From CAZJJK01 sp964546285 (lineage in GTDB: Bacteria; Spirochaetota; Spirochaetia; Treponematales; Breznakiellaceae), in contig CAZJJK010000020.1 of NCBI GenBank assembly GCA_964546285.1, positions 1 to 36,474 on the forward strand: a DNA stretch of 36,474 nt, read 5' to 3'. The notes under the pieces are model-generated. The model saw only the letters and a list, made by a program, of their open reading frames with translations. It had not been told where the DNA came from and ran no database searches. Positions 15,774 to 23,770 of this stretch are shown here, one piece after another (position 1 is the first letter of the stretch; every line of letters begins with the position of its first letter). Both the position numbers and the translations under genes were made by a program.

Positions 15774-16868
15774 ATGGACGCTAAACGCCGATACTTCCAC
15801 ATTCTTTTATTCGCTCTTTGTATCGCCTTGGCGCCAGTGCTCTGCCAGGCGCTGGGCAAACCTTTTTACCTAACGCAATTAACGATGTCCGCTTATTATG
15901 CCTTGGTGTCGCTTGGGCTCTGTCTACTCATGGGCTACGCCGGCCAAATCTCCATGGGCCAGGCCGGTTTTTTCGCTATCGGCGCGTATACTTCCGCTTT
16001 GATATCGCTTATCGATGTTCAAAGCTACGCCGATACGCCGTTTGCGCGGGCGGCCAGCGGCATCGGCCTGCTTATACCCGGCGCCGACGCGGCCGGGCAA
16101 GCGGTGCTTAATCCAACTCCTTGGCTAGGCTGCGTCGCGGCCCTTGTACTCGCGGCCATAGTAGCCGCTCTTATCGGTATTCCGGTATTAAAGTTAAAAG
16201 GCCATTATTTAGCCATGGCGACTCTGGGTTTCGGCGTCATAATCGAAAAAATAGTGAGAGGGACCCAAGCTTTGGGCGGCGCCGATGGACTAAATAGTCT
16301 GCCAGCCTTCCCCATCCTGCCGGGCTTAAGTATAGAGGGCGGCCGGTCGCTGAGAACAATGAACTTCTATATAGCTTGGTCCTTTGTGTTGCTTGGCTTG
16401 CTTTTACTCACAAACTTGATCCATTCCCGCGCCGGACGCGCTCTCCGCGCCCTTCATGATGGCGAGGAAGCCGCCGAGGCTATGGGGGTGGACACGGCCT
16501 CATACAAATTGAAAGTCTTTATCCTGGGGGCGGTTTTCGCCGCCGCCTCCGGCGTTTTTCTATCACATTACAATGGCAGCATCGGCCCCAGCGAGGCGAG
16601 TGTGATGAAATCCGTACGTTATGTTTCCATTGTGGCGGTGGGGGGCATGGCCAATTTATGGGGCACCCTAATCGTCGGCACCCTGCTTAACTTTCTATCA
16701 CTGCGCGGCGTTTTCGGTAGTTATGACGACGCCGTGTTTGGCTTTATTCTGATCGTGGTTATGCTCTTTGCCCCGGACGGCTTTCTGCGCTTGCCGCGCT
16801 TTTCACCGCTGTCGCGGCTTTTTCGTCTTGCCAGCAAGAACGGTAAAGGGGATAGCCATGAAAGGTAG
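15774..16868 (+). CDS. livM: Branched-chain-type ABC transporter permease LivM
   Basis: 364-residue second permease of the same transporter. Family features: YYALVSLGLCLLMGYAGQISMGQAGFFAIGAYTSA near the N-terminus, KLKGHYLAMATLGFGVIIE in the middle, and the cytoplasmic EAA loop RALRALHDGEEAAEAMGVD, followed by YKLKVFILGAVFAAASGVF. About 9 hydrophobic segments. The ATG at 15774 lies 2 bases after livH, and the 3' end overlaps the livG start by 11 bases. It pairs with LivH to form the translocation pore. Confidence 0.93.
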   Translation: MDAKRRYFHILLFALCIALAPVLCQALGKPFYLTQLTMSAYYALVSLGLCLLMGYAGQISMGQAGFFAIGAYTSALISLIDVQSYADTPFARAASGIGLLIPGADAAGQAVLNPTPWLGCVAALVLAAIVAALIGIPVLKLKGHYLAMATLGFGVIIEKIVRGTQALGGADGLNSLPAFPILPGLSIEGGRSLRTMNFYIAWSFVLLGLLLLTNLIHSRAGRALRALHDGEEAAEAMGVDTASYKLKVFILGAVFAAASGVFLSHYNGSIGPSEASVMKSVRYVSIVAVGGMANLWGTLIVGTLLNFLSLRGVFGSYDDAVFGFILIVVMLFAPDGFLRLPRFSPLSRLFRLASKNGKGDSHER

Positions 16869-17670
16869 GCTAAATCAAGGCAACGTTACCGCCGCGCGCG
16901 TTAAGGCGCCTATTCTTGAGGTAGTCAATCTAGGTAAAAGTTTTGGCGGCTTACGAGCCGTGGACCAGGTGAGTTTTACCCAGGCCGAAGGAAGCATAAA
17001 GGCGCTTATCGGCCCAAATGGGGCGGGAAAATCGACTATCTTCAATTTGATCGCTGGCAGCCTTCGTCCGTCTGATGGCCGTATCCTTTTCCAAGGCCAA
17101 GACATTACCGGCCGCAAACCTCATGAGATCGCTCGCTTGGGTCTTAGTCGAACTTTTCAGGCGGTTAAACTGTCTCGACATATGACGGTGCTGGAAAATG
17201 TTATGATCGGCGTTCATGTGAGAAGCCGCGCTGGTGTACTTAAGGGGCTCCTAAACTGGCCAAGCACATGGAAGGAAGAACGTTTAATAAAAAAAGCGGC
17301 GATGAATGAGATTGAGCGCTTGGGGCTGACGGACCAAGCCAATATGATCACTGGGGGCTTATCTTTTGGGACACGGAGGGCTGTGGAATTGGCGAGAGCC
17401 CTAGCGGCCAGCCCAAAATTGCTCCTGCTGGACGAACCGGCTTCCGGTCTAAATTCCAGGGAAACGGCTGAATTAGCCGAGCTTATTGGAACAATACGAG
17501 ACCAAGGCGTTTCAGTCCTGCTGGTGGAGCACGACATGTCGCTTGTCATGGATATCTGCGAAGATATCGTGGCGCTTAACTTTGGCCAGTTGATCGCGGA
17601 GGGAAAGCCCCGCGACATACAGAGAGACAGCCGCGTTATAGAAATATATTTAGGTACGGACGATGCTTAG
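16858..17670 (+). CDS. livG: Branched-chain-type ABC transporter ATPase LivG
   Basis: 270-residue nucleotide-binding subunit. Walker A GPNGAGKST, the LivG-type insert TFQAVKLSRHMTVLENVMIGVH, signature LSFGTRRAVELARAL, Walker B LLLLDEPASGLN and the H-loop EHDMS are all present. The signature has LSFGTRR in place of the commoner LSYGQQR, a mild variation. Start: ATG at 16858 behind AAAGGGG; the open frame extends upstream to 16768 inside livM but without a ribosome site. It overlaps livM by 11 bases and livF by 8, indicating coupled translation. Confidence 0.93.
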   Translation: MKGRLNQGNVTAARVKAPILEVVNLGKSFGGLRAVDQVSFTQAEGSIKALIGPNGAGKSTIFNLIAGSLRPSDGRILFQGQDITGRKPHEIARLGLSRTFQAVKLSRHMTVLENVMIGVHVRSRAGVLKGLLNWPSTWKEERLIKKAAMNEIERLGLTDQANMITGGLSFGTRRAVELARALAASPKLLLLDEPASGLNSRETAELAELIGTIRDQGVSVLLVEHDMSLVMDICEDIVALNFGQLIAEGKPRDIQRDSRVIEIYLGTDDA

Positions 17671-18412
17671 GATTAGGAATTTAGAAGCCGGCTACGGCGA
17701 GCTGCGAGTGGTAAAGGGCGTTTCCTTACATGTCGCCGAAGGCGAGATCGTCGCCGTGATTGGAGCCAACGGCGCCGGAAAAACTACCCTGCTCAACACT
17801 ATAGCCGGTCTTGTCCGCCCAAGCGGTGGAGTGGTTCAATTTAAGGGCACCGATATACAGCGCTGGACAGTGGAACGCATCGTCGCGTCTGGCTGTGCCC
17901 TTGTGCCGGAAGGCCGTAAACTCTTCTCCCCCTTGAGCGTGCGGGAAAACTTGAATTTAGGCGCCTATGTCTTACGCCGAGGGGAAGGCCGCGAGGCCGT
18001 CGCGGCCCGGCTGGAAGAGCTGTATCAGCTTTTCCCAAGACTAAAGGAAAGAGAGCGGCAGTTTGCCGGAACCCTCTCAGGCGGCGAACAGCAAATGCTG
18101 GCTATCGGCAGAGCTTTAATGAGTAAACCCAAGTTTATTATGTTCGATGAGCCATCGATGGGCTTAGCTCCACTGATAATTAAGGATATTTTCGCCGTGA
18201 TTAAGCGTCTGCGAAGCGAGGGCGTTACCGTCCTAGTCGTGGAGCAGAACGCTAAGGCGATACTGAAAATAGCGGACCGTGGGTACGTCATGGAAACCGG
18301 CAGCCTAATTTTGGAAGGAAGCGGCGAAGAATTGCTGGCCAACCGTGATGTGCAACGGGCGTACCTCGGGAAAGAATACGCCTCAATGGCGGAAGGACGG
18401 GAACGACCATGA
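17663..18412 (+). CDS. livF: Branched-chain-type ABC transporter ATPase LivF
   Basis: 249-residue second ATPase. Walker A GANGAGKTT, LivF-type ALVPEGRKLFSPLSVRENL, signature LSGGEQQMLAIGRALM, Walker B FIMFDEPSMGLAP and H-loop region VEQNAK are visible. Normal family length. It overlaps livG by 8 bases and the next gene by 4 (ATGA). With LivG it forms the ATPase pair of the uptake system. Confidence 0.94.
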   Translation: MLRIRNLEAGYGELRVVKGVSLHVAEGEIVAVIGANGAGKTTLLNTIAGLVRPSGGVVQFKGTDIQRWTVERIVASGCALVPEGRKLFSPLSVRENLNLGAYVLRRGEGREAVAARLEELYQLFPRLKERERQFAGTLSGGEQQMLAIGRALMSKPKFIMFDEPSMGLAPLIIKDIFAVIKRLRSEGVTVLVVEQNAKAILKIADRGYVMETGSLILEGSGEELLANRDVQRAYLGKEYASMAEGRERP

Positions 18413-19713
18413 TTAACTCCCCAGCCCATGAATGCGCCGCCCGTGAAGACCTGGAACAACTCCAGGTGGAGCGGCTCCAGGCGACTCTTAACCGCGTTAA
18501 TCAAAATGTCGCCTTTTATAAGGAAAGCTTCGCGAAGAGCGGGGTGGATATCGGCAAGGTAAAAGGCCTGGCCGATTTAAGCGAATTGCCGTTCACGACC
18601 AAAGACGATCTGCGCCAAGTGTATCCCTATGGTTTTTTCGCGGTTCCGCTAAAAGACATAGTCCGGGTACATTCCACTTCCGGCACCACTGGCAAACCTA
18701 TCGTCGTCGGTTATACAAATAATGACCTAAACGTATGGAACGCTTTGATCGCCAGGGTACTGAACGCCTGCGCTATAACAGAGCACGACTTAGTTCAAAT
18801 CGCCTTTAACTACAATTTATCGTCAGCAGCCCTCGGCTTCCAATATGGGGCGGAGAAAATTGGCGCCTCGGTAATTCCCTCTTCCAGCGAAAACGTGGAA
18901 AGACAGATCCTTGTTTTGAAGGATTATAAGACCACGGCCCTCATCAGCACACCCAGCTACGCTCTGCATATAGCCAGCGTTCTAAAAGAAGAAGGGATAC
19001 ACCCTGAAAGTCTCAGTTTACGAGTAGCCCTGTTAGGCGCTCAGCCTTGGAGCGAAAAACTTCGCGAAGAAATAGAAAGCGCTCTCCATGTGGACGCTTA
19101 TGATAATTATGGCTTAACCGAGCTTATCGGTCCCGGCGTCGCCTTTGAATGTGATAAACGAAATGGTCTCCATATCAACGAGGACCATTTTATTCCGGAA
19201 ATTATCGATCCTGACAGCCTAAAAACGCTGCCGCCCGGCGAAACGGGCGAGTTGGTCTTTACCACCATTACCAAACAAGGCTTCCCCCTTATCCGCTACC
19301 GAACCGGCGACATCAGTTCCTTGATCCCAGAACCCTGCGCCTGCGGCCGTAGCCTAATCCGCATGAGCCGGGTATCTGGCCGCACCGACGATATTATCAT
19401 CGTTGATGGCGTTAATGTGTTTCCCTCCCAGATAGAAGAAAAGATTCTGGAAGTTAAGGGCTTTGAGCCGCATTATAGGATCGTTTTGGACCGTGTAAAC
19501 GGTAAGGAAACATTTGCCGTCCAAGTAGAAGTATCCGAAAAGTTCCCCTTCTTTGATGAAATGGGAAAGATAGAAACGCTTTGCGCACGGCTAAAACATT
19601 TATTGGTATCAAGTTTGGGAATCGATGTCACCATTATTCCGGTAGAGCCAAAATCACTCCAACGCTCCAGAGGGGAAAAACTCAAAACAATTATCGATAA
19701 GCGCGAACCGTAA
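18409..19713 (+). CDS. paaK: Phenylacetate-CoA ligase-like AMP-forming enzyme (PaaK family)
   Basis: 434-residue cytoplasmic enzyme of the ANL superfamily, PaaK branch, which activates aryl carboxylates (typically phenylacetate) to CoA thioesters with ATP. Visible: P-loop VHSTSGTTGKPIVVGYT, ALLGAQPWSEKLREEIE, DNYGLTELIGPGVAFEC, the RYRTGDIS motif, the CACGRSL pair, SGRTDDIIIVDGVNVFPSQIEE and a C-terminal ACT-like domain. Length matches the family. It overlaps livF by 4 bases. The liv-paaK pairing is recurrent in anaerobes that ferment or salvage aromatic amino acids, usually with indolepyruvate oxidoreductase, which is not in this window. The acid substrate is inferred, not shown. Confidence 0.93.
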   Translation: MINSPAHECAAREDLEQLQVERLQATLNRVNQNVAFYKESFAKSGVDIGKVKGLADLSELPFTTKDDLRQVYPYGFFAVPLKDIVRVHSTSGTTGKPIVVGYTNNDLNVWNALIARVLNACAITEHDLVQIAFNYNLSSAALGFQYGAEKIGASVIPSSSENVERQILVLKDYKTTALISTPSYALHIASVLKEEGIHPESLSLRVALLGAQPWSEKLREEIESALHVDAYDNYGLTELIGPGVAFECDKRNGLHINEDHFIPEIIDPDSLKTLPPGETGELVFTTITKQGFPLIRYRTGDISSLIPEPCACGRSLIRMSRVSGRTDDIIIVDGVNVFPSQIEEKILEVKGFEPHYRIVLDRVNGKETFAVQVEVSEKFPFFDEMGKIETLCARLKHLLVSSLGIDVTIIPVEPKSLQRSRGEKLKTIIDKREP

Positions 19714-19730
19714 GCTTCCAAGTTTTCCGC

Positions 19731-19785
19731 GGCGGAAAATCGGATGACGCCTGAACTTGTCGGCGCCATCTTTCGGTTTTCCGCC
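19731..19785. terminator. Bidirectional terminator hairpin between convergent genes
   Basis: GGCGGAAAA (19731-19739) pairs with TTTTCCGCC (19777-19785), and the interior GATGACGCC / GGCGCCATC extends the stem with one mismatch. A-rich and T-rich flanks inside the stem suit termination both for paaK (+) and for the OmpA-domain gene (-), whose stop codon it touches. Confidence 0.7.
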
Positions 19786-20720
19786 TATTTTACGGACAGC
19801 TCCACTCGTCGGCTTAACGCCCGAGCCATATCGAGCTCATCGGCGGAAACAGGCGACGCGGCGCCTTGACCATAGGTTTCCACAGTGATGCTTGGAGCCA
19901 AACCCGCTTCGGCCAGTCTTCTGGCTAGATACGCGGCACGCTCACGGCTTACCAAAAGTTCGCCTTCCGGATAAGCGATAGAGGCTGAATGACCGGTCAG
20001 GACCAAGGTTCCGCTGCCATAGGGCGCGAGCGCCACGGCCAACTCAGCTAAACGCCGCTCCTCACCGGGGACAAGCGAATCAAACGAATCAGCTTGAAAG
20101 CGGAAAGCGCTCAGTTCCTTTGGCACTGAAGCCGCGTCCAAGCGCTTTAGCTCCTTCGTAAGCACCGCGGCATCTTGCCCAAGACTTTCCACCGCCGCTG
20201 AAACGCCGCTATCGGAAACAAGCGCACCTTCAGCGGCTATAGGCGCCGCGCTCGCCGCGGTCGCCATTTTTTCCGCGCCGCTGTTAGATGGAGCGCTTTT
20301 TACGGCGGGCCCGGCGGAAGCGCTGGCTATCGTGGGAACGGGAGAGCGCGGCTCGGCGACGTTTTGCTGAACAACGCAGGAGCGAAGCATCCAAGCGATA
20401 AGGATCAGTAAGAGAATAATAAGAAGCCACCATAACCAAGCGGGGAAGGCAGGCTTTTCCTCGACTTTGTCGGAATCGCCTATAGCCGCTTTGTCCGCGT
20501 CTAAAGCGCTTTCCAAATTATCTTTTACGCGGCGCTCTTCCGCATAGGCGTAGAATTTTTCACGATCATGCGGTTCGTAATCGGCATCCGTCTTGAAGTC
20601 ATCCAAAGCCTTTGCAAGTAAGGCGCGGTTAGCCGCGGTCGTCCTCTTTTGCCACTTTCTCAGTACATAATCCAGCTCATGTTTTTCCTTTGAAATATAA
20701 GCGCTGTCGTTGAATGCCAT
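19785..20720 (-). CDS. Single-TM protein with C-terminal OmpA-like domain
   Basis: 311 residues. An N-terminal charged region of about 90 residues (ISKEKHELDYVLRKWQKRTTAANRALLAKAL) is followed by one transmembrane helix at about 93-113 (PAWLWWLLIILLLILIAW), an Ala/Pro/Ser-rich linker, and a C-terminal OmpA/MotB-like peptidoglycan-binding domain at about 200-311 (FRFQADSFDSLVPGEERRLAELA, LTGHSASIA, SRERAAYLARRLAEAGL, VETYGQG, ALSRRVELSVK). The order, cytoplasmic head then TM then periplasmic OmpA, is that of an inner-membrane protein anchoring to the wall, not an outer-membrane porin. No signal peptidase site is apparent. ATG at 20720 with GGAGG upstream. Monocistronic. Confidence 0.85.
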   Translation of the reverse strand: MAFNDSAYISKEKHELDYVLRKWQKRTTAANRALLAKALDDFKTDADYEPHDREKFYAYAEERRVKDNLESALDADKAAIGDSDKVEEKPAFPAWLWWLLIILLLILIAWMLRSCVVQQNVAEPRSPVPTIASASAGPAVKSAPSNSGAEKMATAASAAPIAAEGALVSDSGVSAAVESLGQDAAVLTKELKRLDAASVPKELSAFRFQADSFDSLVPGEERRLAELAVALAPYGSGTLVLTGHSASIAYPEGELLVSRERAAYLARRLAEAGLAPSITVETYGQGAASPVSADELDMARALSRRVELSVK

Positions 20721-21193
20721 TCCAGCTCCTCCCCCTCTTTGTCAGCTTTATCGCTTAGCTCATCAAAAAAGCTATAATTATAAAGCTTAAGTCTAAGCGA
20801 ATTGGAGAAAATGGCAAGAAAAAGAGCTTGTACCCATAAAAGCTTATGTTTTGGTAAAAAAAACTTACTGCTGCCAATTTTGTTGCATATGTATCTTCAT
20901 TTTTAGAAAAGACATGAATAAGTACCATCACAGGGCTTGAGTCGGAACTAGCTCCAAGCGGGCTAGTTATATCAAAGCATGGACTCATAGTCTCGCCAGT
21001 TCCACTCCTTTTCGGAAATTAATATCTTAGCGCTTCAACAAAATTGGCAGCAGTAAGTAAAAACTAGTGCCGATAGGGGCGTTTTCGCCATAACGCGAGA
21101 AGCCGCGGACTTTCATACTTTGGCTTTTACGGCCTACGCGTTTTTTAAGTGTATATTATATTAAGAATAATTTACATAGAGAGCCTTTCCCGC
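20721..21193. other. Intergenic region with MITE-like element
   Basis: A 473-base gap whose main content is the 196-bp inverted-repeat element at 20863-21058. A minus-strand 77-codon ORF inside it is a by-product of the element. Nothing else recognised. Confidence 0.6.
20863..21058. mobile_element. MITE-like element with 23-bp perfect terminal inverted repeats
   Basis: The left end (20863-20885) and right end (21036-21058) are exact reverse complements over 23 bases; the core reads ACTGCTGCCAATTTTGTTG. An internal hairpin AACTAGC / GCTAGTT lies at 20946-20968. No transposase is encoded. The A-rich flanks (AAAAA on both sides) could be a target duplication but are low in information. The terminal sequence matches 21 of 23 bases with 36216-36238, just upstream of the transposase-like ORF at the right edge, so that element is the likely source of mobility. 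Confidence 0.75.
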
Positions 21194-21469
21194 CTAATTC
21201 TCCACAAAAAATACGGATTGAGCCTCATTCGCCGCAGCCGCGGCGCCGCTGCGGACACGGAGCAGGTAAGGACCAGCCGATAGGCCAGAAGGTACTTTCG
21301 CGATAACTAGATCGCTTGATACCGTTTTGTACTCCGGCGAACGAGCGACGCTGCCATCCACAAAAAACACGCCGCAACGCTCGTCCTCGCGCTCAAAATG
21401 TATATCTTTGCCGACGATGTGTATAAAGTCTCCGGGGCCGGCGCGGCGCGGTGTTATATCGATACTCAT
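21194..21469 (-). CDS. Small IPT/TIG-like domain protein
   Basis: 91 residues: MSIDITPRRAGPGDFIHIVG, FFVDGSVARSPEYKTVSSD, LVIAKVPSGLSAGPYLLRVRS. The pattern 'P..a.pGd.v.I.G' ... 'l.v.vP..l.aG.Y.l.V' is that of a single IPT/TIG immunoglobulin-like domain, related to those in DUF4469-type proteins. No signal peptide, so it is probably cytoplasmic, or secreted by an unknown route. Start: ATG at 21469 behind GGAG; the in-frame upstream start at 21499 would put that site inside the gene. Divergent from ispH. Function unknown. Confidence 0.7.
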   Translation of the reverse strand: MSIDITPRRAGPGDFIHIVGKDIHFEREDERCGVFFVDGSVARSPEYKTVSSDLVIAKVPSGLSAGPYLLRVRSGAAAAANEAQSVFFVEN

Positions 21470-21654
21470 GGGTTCTCCTTCTTTTCTGGACAAACTCACT
21501 CCTCTAGCGGCGAGCTTATTCCGAATTAGTATATGTATCGGCCTATATTCTCCCGCGTTTAATAGTCTCCCGCTTTTACTTAGCGGGGCGCCGGCTTTTC
21601 ACGCTTCGCTTGCCGCCTAAGCGCTAATTGGGTATGTTGATTTCGGAGGCCGCC

Positions 21655-22584
21655 GTGCGCGTTCTATTAGCGAAAGAATATGGTTTCTGTGGCGGCGTCA
21701 AGCGCGCCTTAGCGCGCATGGACAAAGCCCTTGCTGACAATCCAGATAAGGCCATCTTTTCCATTGGACCGATAATCCACAATAATTCCGTGATTGAAAA
21801 GTATATAGCGAAAGGCGTCACCATAGTGGACAGCATTGAGGAAGCGGCTAAAGGAGTGGGCGTGGTCAGAGCTCATGGTCTACCCCATTCCGTCATAGCG
21901 GCCGCGAGAAAAAGGGGACAGATAATCATTGACGCCACCTGTCCCTTTGTCCGCGATATTTCCAGCCTTATCAGGAAGGCGCTTGAATCAGGCAACCAAG
22001 TCTTTATAGTCGGCGAACCGGAACACCCGGAAATGGTAGCGTCCACCGCTGACTTCGGCGCTAGGGTAACGATAATCAATCATGCCAGCTTTTTCGCGAA
22101 CAGTTTTGTTTACCCTACAGGCCCTGTTGTCCTACTTTGCCAAACCACCATAGCCCAAGAACGCTATAATGAAATAGCCGCCGCTTTCGCGGCTCATGTC
22201 CCAGAGCTTATCGTCAAAAATACTATTTGCCAGTCAACCAGGGAGCGTCAAAACGCCGCGTTAGAAACCGCCAAACAGTGTGACGCGATGGTGGTCTTAG
22301 GCGGGAAAAACAGTTCGAATTCACGGCGCCTCGCCGAATTGTGCTCTTCCGTGGTTTATACTCAATTCATTGAATCCATCGCCCATTTGGACCTTAACGC
22401 TCTGCGTATAGCCATCAAGCGCGCTTTAAAAAACGGGAGCGCCGTTTTTCCCGGTGAACCAAGCGCATTAAATGAGGCGTTGATTGGCGTAAGCGCCGGC
22501 GCGTCCACGCCAGACGAACTTGTCTCTGAGGCGGTCGCCTTTTTAGAACGTTTGGATTTGACTAACGACGATCCGCGATCATAG
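21655..22584 (+). CDS. ispH: 4-hydroxy-3-methylbut-2-enyl diphosphate reductase
   Basis: 309-residue [4Fe-4S] enzyme of the MEP isoprenoid pathway, converting HMBPP to IPP and DMAPP. The three cluster cysteines are visible: Cys12 in GFCGGVKRA, Cys96 in DATCPFV and Cys192 in NTICQST. Also present are RAHG, GEPEHPE, QTT and GGKNSSNS. Start: GTG at 21655 with GGAGG five bases upstream gives the usual IspH N-terminus (MRVLLAKEYGFCGGV); earlier in-frame starts at 21628 and 21634 lack such a site. It leads a tight gene string with msrBA (10-base gap) and the GH88 gene. Confidence 0.96.
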   Translation: MRVLLAKEYGFCGGVKRALARMDKALADNPDKAIFSIGPIIHNNSVIEKYIAKGVTIVDSIEEAAKGVGVVRAHGLPHSVIAAARKRGQIIIDATCPFVRDISSLIRKALESGNQVFIVGEPEHPEMVASTADFGARVTIINHASFFANSFVYPTGPVVLLCQTTIAQERYNEIAAAFAAHVPELIVKNTICQSTRERQNAALETAKQCDAMVVLGGKNSSNSRRLAELCSSVVYTQFIESIAHLDLNALRIAIKRALKNGSAVFPGEPSALNEALIGVSAGASTPDELVSEAVAFLERLDLTNDDPRS

Positions 22585-22594
22585 GAGAAATACT

Positions 22595-23770
22595 ATGACA
22601 GCTTTTTCACACCGTTTTAAAGCACTGTTTTTTATTATCGCCGCGCTTAGCGCGGCGTCATGCTCCACTCGGACTAGCGTAGCGGCGCCGGGCGGCGCGG
22701 CTCAAAGCGTCGCGTCACTAAACGATAAATCGCTGGGAGGTAAGGAAATGGATAGAGACGAAAACAAAGCCTCGGACGACGAACTTCGCTCGCGCTTAAG
22801 CGAGGAACAGTATCGTGTTACCCAACTCTGCGGAACCGAACCCCCCTTCCGCAACGAGTATTGGGATAAGCATGAAACCGGTATGTATGTCGATATTATT
22901 TCCGGCGTTCCCTTATTCAGTTCAAGTGATAAATTCGATTCCGGGAGCGGCTGGCCCAGTTTTGTCCATCCTATAAATCCTGGGGCACTTATCGAACGCG
23001 TTGACGCGACGCTCGGGATGACCCGAACGGAAGTTCGCTCCGCCGACGCTCATTTAGGCCATGTCTTTCCCGATGGCCCTGAACCGACCGGGCTCCGCTA
23101 CTGCATCAATTCAGCCGCCCTGCGTTTCGTACCGCTCTCCGATATGGAAAAAACCGGGTATAGCGGCTATTTATACCTGTTTAGCGACAATACGGAAACC
23201 AAGGGCCAAGAAAGCTCTGGAGCTTCGGAGCTGGTGGGCAAGGCGAATGAAAGCACTACCTTGGAAACAGCCCTTTTCGCCGCGGGTTGTTTTTGGGGCA
23301 CGGAAGCGTATTTCCGCCGCCTGCCTGGGGTTATCGCCACTGAGGTCGGCTATTCGGGCGGCACCAAGGCTAATCCGAGCTATCGCGAAGTCTGCGAAGG
23401 GGATACCGGTCACGCCGAAGCCCTCAGCGTCAGTTTTGACCCCTCGCTTATTGATTACACAAGCCTGCTCAGGCATTTTTTCCGCATGCATGACCCCACT
23501 CAAGAAGACCGCCAGGGACCAGATATAGGCAGTCAATATCGATCCGCCATTTTCTATTTTTCCGATAAGCAAAAGCAAGAGGCGGAAAAACTAGTCTCTC
23601 TTTTGGAAAAAAGCGGCCGGTATCGCGCGCCTATCGTCACAGAAATAAGTCCGGCCGGCCCCTTCTATCTGGCTGAAGATTACCACCAAGATTATTTAGA
23701 AAAGAATTCAGGCGGCTACTGTCATGTCGATCTAGGCTTATTGAAGACCCCCTTGGAGGAGCTTGAATGA
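22595..23770 (+). CDS. msrBA: Lipoprotein MsrB-MsrA fusion, peptide methionine sulfoxide reductase
   Basis: 391 residues. A lipoprotein signal peptide ends at Cys23 (FFIIAALSAASC, a relaxed lipobox). A linker is followed by an MsrB domain at about 65-185 (LSEEQYRVTQLCGTEPPFRNEYW, SGSGWPSFVHPI, AHLGHVFPDGPEPTGLRYCINSAALRF with the catalytic Cys). Then comes an MsrA domain at about 225-390 (TALFAAGCFWGTEAYFRR with catalytic Cys, VGYSGGT, GDTGHAEALSV, YHQDYL). It repairs both R- and S-methionine sulfoxide in exported proteins. The order is B then A. The paired CxxC zinc motifs of many MsrB domains are not seen. ATG start with AGGAG. It overlaps the next gene by 4 bases (ATGA). Confidence 0.95.
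   Translation: MTAFSHRFKALFFIIAALSAASCSTRTSVAAPGGAAQSVASLNDKSLGGKEMDRDENKASDDELRSRLSEEQYRVTQLCGTEPPFRNEYWDKHETGMYVDIISGVPLFSSSDKFDSGSGWPSFVHPINPGALIERVDATLGMTRTEVRSADAHLGHVFPDGPEPTGLRYCINSAALRFVPLSDMEKTGYSGYLYLFSDNTETKGQESSGASELVGKANESTTLETALFAAGCFWGTEAYFRRLPGVIATEVGYSGGTKANPSYREVCEGDTGHAEALSVSFDPSLIDYTSLLRHFFRMHDPTQEDRQGPDIGSQYRSAIFYFSDKQKQEAEKLVSLLEKSGRYRAPIVTEISPAGPFYLAEDYHQDYLEKNSGGYCHVDLGLLKTPLEELE

Noticed and set aside
20755..20988. 77-codon minus-strand ORF
   Set aside because: It is mostly made of the MITE-like element.
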